From an uncultured Gammaproteobacteria bacterium (GTDB lineage Bacteria; Pseudomonadota; Gammaproteobacteria; Eutrophobiales; Eutrophobiaceae): a stretch of 64,000 nt of DNA. Where the stretch lies: positions 1 through 64,000 of the forward strand of contig CALSRS010000001.1 in the NCBI GenBank assembly GCA_943788815.1, in the 5' to 3' direction. The notes beneath the pieces were generated by a model that saw only the letters and a program-made list of their open reading frames with translations, was not told the origin of the DNA and made no database searches. Both the position numbers and the translations under genes were made by a program. How positions within the stretch are numbered: position 1 is the first letter of the stretch; every line of letters begins with the position of its first letter. Shown in pieces: positions 57,920 through 64,000 of the stretch.

Positions 57920-58341
57920 GAAATGAGATGCCTTATGACATAAACAACAATAATGGCTATTGCCATGAATATCAGGGTCGCAACAAATGAACGTTTTGAT
58001 CTTCTGCCTAGACCACATACCCCATGTCCTGAAGTACAACCACTTCCTAAGCGAGTTCCAAACCCCACCAGTAATCCTGCTATCACAAGATATATGCCGC
58101 TTGTCTGCTGGGTGATAACTAATCCATTATTTATCACCGCAACTATTCCTGAACCGGCAATTAATCCTAACATGAAAATTATCCGCCAATAACGTTCAAC
58201 ATCATTCCATTTTCCGTATAGTCCGCCGAGTATCCCTGATATACCGGCAATGCGTCCACTGCTTGCAAGTAGAATGACTGAAGACAGTCCAATCAGCGCG
58301 CCACCCGACAGTCCCATAATAATCATATTTGTCGTAACCAT
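57916..58341 (-). CDS. YeeE/YedE-family membrane protein, partner half
   Basis: This 141-residue partner begins MGLSGGALIGLSSVILLASSGRIAGISGILGG and contains GSGCTSGHGVCGLGRRS with two Cys likely in the permeation path. Related full-length YeeE proteins import thiosulfate, with thiol chemistry on such Cys. It has about four helices. It lies between the TauE-like gene and the DUF6691 partner, all reading on the minus strand. Confidence 0.9.
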   Translation of the reverse strand: MVTTNMIIMGLSGGALIGLSSVILLASSGRIAGISGILGGLYGKWNDVERYWRIIFMLGLIAGSGIVAVINNGLVITQQTSGIYLVIAGLLVGFGTRLGSGCTSGHGVCGLGRRSKRSFVATLIFMAIAIIVVYVIRHLIS

Positions 58342-58350
58342 ATTTCTATA

Positions 58351-59181
58351 TTACCCCATCATAGTAGCAAAAATCATTGTGACACCAGTTAACAAGATTG
58401 CACTGGCAAATACTCTTTGTAATACAGGTCCCGCTATATTAGATGCGATACGCCTTCCAAACAGCATTCCAGAAAAACTGCCAATAATAAATGGGACCAT
58501 AATATACAAATCAAATTCCATTTTAATAATAGTGCTAATCGAACCAGATAAGCCAATTAATGTAATGATCATTAATGATGCGCCTACTGCCCGGTGTATC
58601 CCAAGATTTATGACCATCATAAGAATTGGGACTATCAGAAATCCACCACCAACACCAAATAGTCCTGATAGAATACCGGTCAGCAATCCTGATATCATCA
58701 GAATTATTGCACATGGAGTGGTGAAACTTAATTTTCCGTCAGGAGATAACTTACAAATGGGTTCTTTATCATCTCTGGCAGGCATTGCCCTGATTACGCT
58801 TGATTCAGAAGGCTTAGTAATGCTCTTGCGCCACATAATCAGACCCACGGATACAGCAAGAACAGCAAAACCAGCCAATAGTGTTTGCTGTGAAAAATAT
58901 CGTGAGAAATACAGACCTATAGGGGCACCGATTACTCCACCTGATGCGAACATACTTATGGGTTGCCAGAGTAACAGTCCTGCTCGCCATGAAAAATAGG
59001 AGCCAATTGCTGCCGTCATGGCTACAGCAATTAATGAAACTGGTACAGCTTGTACCATATCCAGGTGTAGCCCATAGATTAAAAGGGGGATAGCAAAAAT
59101 TGAACCGCCACCACCGGTTAAACCCAGTGAAATGCCCACAATAAAACCATAGGCAATCGTTATTAAAATATCAGGAGACAT
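58351..59181 (-). CDS. TauE/SafE-family membrane transporter
   Basis: This 276-residue protein has about eight transmembrane helices. The twin repeats are GISLGLTGGGGSIFAIPLLIY and GILSGLFGVGGGFLIVPILM. TauE/SafE proteins export sulfite or other sulfonates, or move other small anions. In this operon, in front of a YeeE/YedE pair, sulfur traffic is likely. The substrate is an inference. It sits 56 bases downstream of pntB, beyond a strong hairpin. Confidence 0.9.
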   Translation of the reverse strand: MSPDILITIAYGFIVGISLGLTGGGGSIFAIPLLIYGLHLDMVQAVPVSLIAVAMTAAIGSYFSWRAGLLLWQPISMFASGGVIGAPIGLYFSRYFSQQTLLAGFAVLAVSVGLIMWRKSITKPSESSVIRAMPARDDKEPICKLSPDGKLSFTTPCAIILMISGLLTGILSGLFGVGGGFLIVPILMMVINLGIHRAVGASLMIITLIGLSGSISTIIKMEFDLYIMVPFIIGSFSGMLFGRRIASNIAGPVLQRVFASAILLTGVTMIFATMMG

Positions 59182-59201
59182 TGAAAAATTATAGATTGTT
59201 A

Positions 59202-59232
59202 TTCAGCCAGTGATAGAAAATCACTGGCTGAA
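59202..59232 (-). terminator. strong hairpin between pntB and the sulfur-transport genes
   Basis: A perfect 13-base inverted repeat, TTCAGCCAGTGAT with ATCACTGGCTGAA, surrounds a 5-base loop, starting five bases after the pntB stop. The following sequence on the minus strand is only moderately U-rich. It is a terminator-like or mRNA-stabilising hairpin. Confidence 0.6.
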
Positions 59233-59237
59233 ATGCA

Positions 59238-60638
59238 TCAGGAAGTTATCGCTTTTAAGACTGCATCCAGACTTTGCTTGGCATCACCAAACAGCATGCG
59301 GGTGTTTTCTTTGTAAAAGAGAGGGTTGTCCACACCAGCATAACCCGATGCCATACTGCGTTTCAATACGATAGTAGTTTTACCTTTCCAGACTTCGAGC
59401 ACTGGCATGCCGGCTATCGGGCTATTGGGTTCATCCTGTGCAGATGGATTAACAATATCGTTAGCTCCAATAACGATAGATACATCAATGTTTGGGAAAT
59501 CTTCATTTATTTCGTCCATCTCAAACACTATGTCATAAGGAACTTTCGCTTCCGCAAGCAGGACATTCATATGACCAGGCATTCGACCTGCAACTGGGTG
59601 GATGCCAAATCGGACATTGATATTTTTATCTTTTAAGGTCTTGGTTATTTCGTTTACAGTGTGTTGTGCCTGGGCTACTGCCATGCCGTATCCAGGGATG
59701 ATCATGATTTCCTTGGATTCCAGTAATAGGGCGGCTGTTTCTTCAGCTTCAATAGCTATCACTTCACCAACCTGTTCACTTCCACCAGATACAACACTCC
59801 CTTCGCTAGTGCCAAACCCACCAGCAATTACAGAAAGGAACTTACGATTCATTGCCCTGCACATGATATAACTTAGGATAGCTCCGCTGCTGCCTACCAG
59901 TGCGCCTACTACTATCAACAGATCATTGTTCAGCATGAAACCAGTTGCTGCTGCCGCCCAGCCCGAATAACTATTGAGCATGGATACGACGACGGGCATA
60001 TCAGCACCACCGATAGCCATCACCATATGAATACCGAATAATAATGCTATAACTGTCATCCATACCAAGGGGGAAAGACCTTCACCCATGGCGGACTGTT
60101 CAACAAAACTAAAACATAGCCAAAGGGACAAGATGAGTAACGTTAGATTCATCCAGTGCCTGCCCGGCAATAGCAAGGGTTTTCCCCCGATTTTGCCACT
60201 GAGTTTTCCAAATGCAATGATTGAGCCTGAAAAAGTGACAGCACCAATCAATATCCCCAGGTAGGTTTCAACATCATGTATCGTTTTATCTATACCAGTG
60301 ATTGATGCATCGTGTCCCAAAAAGTTGGCATATCCAACGAGAACGGCGGCTAATCCAACCAAACTGTGCAATATAGCGACAAGTTCTGGCATTTGCGTCA
60401 TTTCGACTTTTCGCGCCAAGATTAATCCTATAGTGCCGCCGATTGCCATACCGCCAAGTAAAATCACATAATTGGCAGACACAACCCCGAAGATCGCAGC
60501 CAACAGGGCGATGAGCATTCCAAGCATCCCATAAAGATTTCCTCTTCGTGCTGTTTCCTGGTTGCTTAATCCTCCCAGGGCAAGGATAAAAAGAATGGAA
60601 GCGCCGATATAGGAAACAGTAACAATACCTAGTGTCAT
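59238..60638 (-). CDS. pntB: NAD(P) transhydrogenase subunit beta
   Basis: PntB is the membrane and NADP-binding subunit of the proton-translocating transhydrogenase, which makes NADPH using proton motive force. It has 466 residues, with about nine transmembrane helices in the first 280 and an NADP-binding domain at the end ([63 protein letters not shown]). It follows pntA by 11 bases. Confidence 0.96.
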   Translation of the reverse strand: MTLGIVTVSYIGASILFILALGGLSNQETARRGNLYGMLGMLIALLAAIFGVVSANYVILLGGMAIGGTIGLILARKVEMTQMPELVAILHSLVGLAAVLVGYANFLGHDASITGIDKTIHDVETYLGILIGAVTFSGSIIAFGKLSGKIGGKPLLLPGRHWMNLTLLILSLWLCFSFVEQSAMGEGLSPLVWMTVIALLFGIHMVMAIGGADMPVVVSMLNSYSGWAAAATGFMLNNDLLIVVGALVGSSGAILSYIMCRAMNRKFLSVIAGGFGTSEGSVVSGGSEQVGEVIAIEAEETAALLLESKEIMIIPGYGMAVAQAQHTVNEITKTLKDKNINVRFGIHPVAGRMPGHMNVLLAEAKVPYDIVFEMDEINEDFPNIDVSIVIGANDIVNPSAQDEPNSPIAGMPVLEVWKGKTTIVLKRSMASGYAGVDNPLFYKENTRMLFGDAKQSLDAVLKAITS

Positions 60639-60649
60639 TTTAACGTCTC

Positions 60650-62206
60650 CTATTTTCTGAACATCTGTAACATCCGCTGGGTAACTGCAAACCCACCAAC
60701 GATGTTAATGCTGGTTATAAATATGGCGAACCCTGCTATGTACATTATTTCTTTGTTAGTTGAGGACACCTGGATTATTGCCCCAATGACAATAATACTG
60801 CTTATGGCATTCGTGACACTCATCAGGGGTGTATGCAGAGAAGGGCTAACGTTCCAGATAACCATATAGCCAACAAAACACGCTAGCACAAATACTGTAA
60901 AGTGAGACATGAACTCAGGCGGCGCAACTGATCCTAGCCCCAGCAGTACAATTCCCCCTACAATAAATGTTGTGAGTAGAGCCATAGCACCTGATTTTTT
61001 TTCTGGGGGTACTTCTACTTTTTGAGATTCGGGTTTCGGTGCCTGTTTAGGCATTGCTGATAATTTAGGTGCAGGGGGCGGCCATGTAATTTCCCCCTTA
61101 TTTATAACAGTAGCACCTCTGACAGCTTCATCCTCCATATCAACAATAATGTTGCCGTCTTTTTCAGGACACATATCATTTAGAAGATGTCTTAAGTTCG
61201 TTCCATAAAGCTGACTCGATTGGGCGGCAAGACGGCTGGGAAGATCGGTATAGCCGATAATTGTCACCCCATGCTTAACTACAACTTTGTCTTTTTCAGT
61301 TAGTTTGCAGTTTCCACCTTGTTCAGCGGCAAGATCGACCAAAACACTTCCGTCTTTCATGCTTTCTATCATTCCTTCAGTTATCAACTCAGGTGCAGGT
61401 TTGCCTGGAATTAATGCTGTAGTAATAATGATGTCTACTTCCATTGCTTGTCTGGCAAACAGGTCCATTTCAGCTTTGATGAACTCTTCGCTCATGACTT
61501 TTGCATAGCCACCATCACCAGTCCCATCTTCCTCAAAATTAAGCATCAGGAATTCTGCATCCATACTTTCCACCTGTTCTTTTACTTCCGGCCGGGTATC
61601 AAACGCACGCACTATAGCGCCCATACTTTTTGCAGCACCTATGGCTGATAGGCCGGCAACACCTGCACCAATAATGAGTACTTTTGCAGGTGGAATTTTT
61701 CCAGCTGCTGTAATTTGACCAGTAAAAAAACGTCCGAAATGTTGAGCGGCCTCAACCACGGCACGGTAACCGGCAATATTTGCCATGGAACTCAAACCGT
61801 CCATCTTCTGGGCACGTGATATACGAGGAACACTATCCACTGCCAGCACGGTAGCCCCAGTGCTAGCTAGCTTGTCCATCAGTTCTTTATTTTGTGCTGG
61901 CCAGATAAAACTTATCAGGGTGTGCTTGTTTTGTATTAATGCCGTTTCATCTATATTTTGATCCAGATAAGCAGCGGGTGCTCTGACTTTGAGAATAATG
62001 TCAGAATCAGCCCATAGCTGAGCTCTATCAGTCATGATTTCAACTCCGGCTTCGCGGTAAGCCTCATCCGAGTAATTAGCCAACTTGCCTGCCCCCGCTT
62101 CCATCGCGACGCTAAATCCAAGTTTATGTAATTGTTCAGAAACCTCAGGCGTTGTAGCTACACGTTTTTCACCCGCGTATAATTCTTTGGGCACACCAAT
62201 GCGCAT
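60650..62206 (-). CDS. pntA: NAD(P) transhydrogenase subunit alpha
   Basis: PntA binds NAD and carries part of the proton path. It has 518 residues in the single-chain form: an AlaDH-like NAD-binding domain ([76 protein letters not shown]), then a linker and four C-terminal transmembrane helices. The ATG at 62206 has AAGGGG eight bases before; the frame is open 13 codons further to 62245 but the extra residues are not in the family. Confidence 0.95.
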   Translation of the reverse strand: MRIGVPKELYAGEKRVATTPEVSEQLHKLGFSVAMEAGAGKLANYSDEAYREAGVEIMTDRAQLWADSDIILKVRAPAAYLDQNIDETALIQNKHTLISFIWPAQNKELMDKLASTGATVLAVDSVPRISRAQKMDGLSSMANIAGYRAVVEAAQHFGRFFTGQITAAGKIPPAKVLIIGAGVAGLSAIGAAKSMGAIVRAFDTRPEVKEQVESMDAEFLMLNFEEDGTGDGGYAKVMSEEFIKAEMDLFARQAMEVDIIITTALIPGKPAPELITEGMIESMKDGSVLVDLAAEQGGNCKLTEKDKVVVKHGVTIIGYTDLPSRLAAQSSQLYGTNLRHLLNDMCPEKDGNIIVDMEDEAVRGATVINKGEITWPPPAPKLSAMPKQAPKPESQKVEVPPEKKSGAMALLTTFIVGGIVLLGLGSVAPPEFMSHFTVFVLACFVGYMVIWNVSPSLHTPLMSVTNAISSIIVIGAIIQVSSTNKEIMYIAGFAIFITSINIVGGFAVTQRMLQMFRK

Positions 62207-62372
62207 TATTTGTTCCCCTTCTTGTCGTTTATCAAGGATTTTCAATTTGCTTCAGACTGCAAGTGCAGGAGGGCAAAAAGCATTGGAATGCTACCATAAA
62301 ACACGATTTAAGTTCAAAGTTATCATGTAGTTATCAATGGGGATCCAAGCAACACAGTTATCATTGTCGATA

Positions 62373-62403
62373 CAAAAAAAAAGCCCCGGTAAAAACCGGG
62401 GCT
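62373..62403 (-). terminator. intrinsic terminator of the Bax1-inhibitor gene
   Basis: AGCCCCGGT and ACCGGGGCT form a 9-base GC-rich stem with an AAAA loop. On the minus strand a run of nine U follows. It lies 21 bases beyond the Bax1-inhibitor-like stop, and terminates that gene before pntA. Confidence 0.92.
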
Positions 62404-62424
62404 CTTAGCTGATTTACTGCCTGA

Positions 62425-63096
62425 TCAATTTTCCCCTGACAAGGCACCTAATAGATGTAGCAAACTGGTAAATAAATTATATATGGAGATATATAGGGAG
62501 ACTGTCGCCATGATGTAGTTAGTTTCATGACCATGTACCATTTCGCTGGTTTGATACAGTATAAATCCTGACATAAGTAAGATAAACATGGCCGAAACTG
62601 CTAAAGACAGGGCCGGAATGCTGAATATTAATGCCCCGATTCCCGCCAAAAATGCGACCAGCACACCAACCATGATAAATCCACCCATAAAGCTAAAATC
62701 CTTACGCGTAGTCAAGGCGTAGCCAGAAAGTCCCAGGAAAATTGTTCCTGTGCCACCCATGGCAAGCATCACCAGTTGTCCACCATTAGAAAAAGTCTGC
62801 AAATAGGCATTTATCATGGGTCCTAGTGTCAACCCCATGAAGCCCGTTAATGCAAATACTGAAACCAATCCCCATGCGCTGTTTCGTAATTTCGTGGTAA
62901 CAAACAACAAGCCAAAATAACCACCTAATGTTATGAGGGGACTCATAAACGGAAAATTAAACATCATGGATATCCCGGCTGTAACAGCACTGAATATCAA
63001 TGTCAGCGAAAGTAATGTATAGGTATTACGGATCAGTTTGTTCGTGGCAAGAACTGATTCCGGTCTACTTGTTATTACATTGGACTGTTGGTTCAT
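62425..63096 (-). CDS. Bax inhibitor-1 / YccA-like membrane protein
   Basis: This 223-residue protein has about seven transmembrane helices and the BI-1 family signature LGPMINAY and GFILYQTSEMVHGHETNYI. In E. coli, YccA interacts with the FtsH protease. It has its own terminator and stands alone. Between it and the tRNA-Ser (63097-63368) only the tRNA promoter was seen. Confidence 0.92.
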   Translation of the reverse strand: MNQQSNVITSRPESVLATNKLIRNTYTLLSLTLIFSAVTAGISMMFNFPFMSPLITLGGYFGLLFVTTKLRNSAWGLVSVFALTGFMGLTLGPMINAYLQTFSNGGQLVMLAMGGTGTIFLGLSGYALTTRKDFSFMGGFIMVGVLVAFLAGIGALIFSIPALSLAVSAMFILLMSGFILYQTSEMVHGHETNYIMATVSLYISIYNLFTSLLHLLGALSGEN

Positions 63097-63301
63097 TATT
63101 TAAACATCCTCCATAAGTTAAGTTACTGAGTTATATATTGGTGTTTTTAAAGTGCCATTTCAAGCGACAATAATATAACATAATGAAATCTGATTTATTC
63201 CGATTTATCATCTAGTTGTGCTTGGCATTCCTTATTTATTGGACAGGTAATGAACAGAAAGTTCCTTCGCAGGCAGCTTATTGATTAAATTTGAACAGTT
63301 A

Positions 63302-63331
63302 TTACAGAAAATTATAAATTTAACTTATAAT
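63302..63331 (+). promoter_or_regulatory. putative promoter of tRNA-Ser
   Basis: A perfect TATAAT (63326-63331) is preceded 18 bases upstream by TTACAG and followed by a GC-rich discriminator (GCTCCGC). Start of transcription near 63338 would give a 5' leader of about 30 bases. Confidence 0.5.
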
Positions 63332-63368
63332 GCTCCGCTTGTATTTATAGGAGCTGTAAAAATTATCA

Positions 63369-63458
63369 GGAGGGATGGCAGAGTGGTTGAATGCACTGGT
63401 CTTGAAAACCAGCAACGAGGCGACTCGTTCGAGAGTTCGAATCTCTCTCCCTCCGCCA
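63369..63458 (+). tRNA. tRNA-Ser (TGA)
   Basis: This is a 90-nt class II tRNA with acceptor GGAGGGA/TCCCTCC, discriminator G and encoded CCA. The anticodon stem ACTGGT/ACCAGC closes a loop containing TGA. The long variable arm (GCAACGAGGCGACTCGTTCGA) is typical of tRNA-Ser. Confidence 0.96.
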
Positions 63459-63469
63459 TTAATTATAAT

Positions 63470-63494
63470 AAAAGGCCATTGTCCGGCCTTTTTT
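63470..63494 (+). terminator. intrinsic terminator after tRNA-Ser
   Basis: AAAAGGCC pairs with GGCCTTTT around ATTGTCC, followed by more T. It lies 11 bases after the tRNA. Confidence 0.85.
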
Positions 63495-63676
63495 ATTTTA
63501 GTCTGATCGTAACTATCTACATAGGCTCATGGTTTTTTACGGATGAGATGTAGAGGAAGTATAGAAATAGAAAAAAGCTCAGATTAGGAATATTTAAACA
63601 TATAAAATCTATCCGCAGAATTTGCACCTTGCTTATTTGTTAAGAAAAACCTAATAAAGAACAGGGGGTTGAGCAG

Positions 63677-64000
63677 CTATATTTGTTTAATATTAGCAAG
63701 TATAGATGTGGTTTGTTTAAAACGGTCAATGACTGTATCGACAAATACTTTTAGAAATCGCAATTGTGTAGTTTCATCGGCACGATCCAAGGTTGACTTA
63801 TTTACACGTATGAGTGAAACATCTGTTTTTGCCGTGATAGTAGCTGTTCTCTCTGTGCTGGAAAGGAAGCCCATCTCTCCAAAACAATCACCTTCTTTTA
63901 ATGTATCTAAGGACTGACCATTTTTTTCTATACCAACCTGCCCAGCCAATATAATATAGAATGAATTGTCGCTTTCTCCTTCTTTGATTATCGTTTTGCC
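63677..64000 (-). CDS. cyclic nucleotide-binding domain protein (partial at window end)
   Basis: The frame is open to the window edge and reads GKTIIKEGESDNSFYIILAGQVGIEK at its start, with DTLKEGDCFGEMGFLSSTERTATITAKTDVSLIRVNKSTLDR following. That is the cNMP-binding beta-barrel including the phosphate-binding cassette FGEMGFLSSTERTATI, in which Arg/Thr bind cyclic nucleotide. Only 107 codons are in view and the N-terminal part lies beyond base 64000, so the full architecture is unknown. The TTG at 63949 is not the true start. Confidence 0.85.
   Translation of the reverse strand, partial: GKTIIKEGESDNSFYIILAGQVGIEKNGQSLDTLKEGDCFGEMGFLSSTERTATITAKTDVSLIRVNKSTLDRADETTQLRFLKVFVDTVIDRFKQTTSILANIKQI

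Noticed and set aside
57953-58999. Two long plus-strand frames (about 79 and 249 codons) across the sulfur-transport genes
   Set aside because: They are antisense to well-matched YeeE/YedE and TauE-like membrane genes, are rich in Pro/Ile as expected of the complement of hydrophobic codons, and match no family.
63281-63553. 90-codon plus-strand frame over tRNA-Ser
   Set aside because: It reads straight through the tRNA and its terminator, so it is not a gene.

Overview
The window is a 64 kb piece of an AT-rich, Gram-negative chromosome, most likely a gammaproteobacterium. The support is outer-membrane and LPS machinery (LolA and a Lol ABC transporter, LpxK, KdsB, a TolC-family channel), IHF-alpha, split PheS/PheT, AsnS, PntAB, RarA, an FtsK of moderate length, and gene orders common in that class (thrS-infC-rpmI-rplT-pheS-pheT-ihfA-merR; exbB-exbD-lpxK-trm112-kdsB; ftsK-lolA-rarA-crcB-serS; a methyltransferase, rhodanese and tolC divergent from thiC). 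Four tRNA genes (Asn-GTT, Val-GAC, Pro-GGG, Ser-TGA) have encoded CCA ends. I cannot name a genus.

Layout. 1-12.3 kb is core information processing: tRNA-Asn, uvrB, a malic enzyme fused to a phosphotransacetylase-like domain, tRNA-Val, and the thrS-to-ihfA translation operon, in which infC appears to start at a rare AUC codon. glmS (12.4-14.2 kb) is followed directly by an accessory patch (14.2-17.5 kb). It holds a short recombinase-like ORF, a truncated Rep-like ORF, a metallophosphoesterase with an altered GNH motif, an IS3-like element with about 58 bp imperfect inverted repeats, and the C-terminal two thirds of a receiver domain cut at the IS end. The 3' end of glmS is the classical Tn7 target, so this is a used insertion hotspot, although no Tn7 genes are present.

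17.5-24.7 kb holds tolC, a rhodanese and a PIMT-like methyltransferase on the minus strand, then a TPP riboswitch with thiC and a glnE homologue split into two ORFs. 24.7-32.6 kb is the least conventional stretch: a membrane diguanylate cyclase, a three-gene operon of GT2 glycosyltransferase, nucleoside phosphorylase-like protein and spore-photoproduct-lyase-like radical SAM protein, then a zinc metallopeptidase overlapping an ATP-grasp ligase and facing a large uncharacterised protein coupled to asnS. These two modules are the best candidates for undescribed systems here.

34-50.7 kb returns to housekeeping: glycine cleavage (gcvT, gcvH, gcvP), tsaB, a Lol transporter with only one permease gene (LolF-like) and lolD, a comEC pseudogene, exbBD, lpxK, trm112, kdsB, infA, and an N-degron pair (aat, bpt) with a FemAB/GNAT-like partner. 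51-57 kb is ftsK to serS. 57-59.2 kb is a sulfur-transport-like set (two YeeE/YedE half-size proteins and a TauE-like permease), followed by pntAB, a Bax1-inhibitor-like membrane protein, tRNA-Ser and the C-terminal part of a cyclic-nucleotide-binding protein running off the window.

The core genes look intact. The decay is confined to comEC, the glmS-proximal island and possibly glnE, which suggests loss of natural DNA uptake and a history of small mobile elements at glmS.
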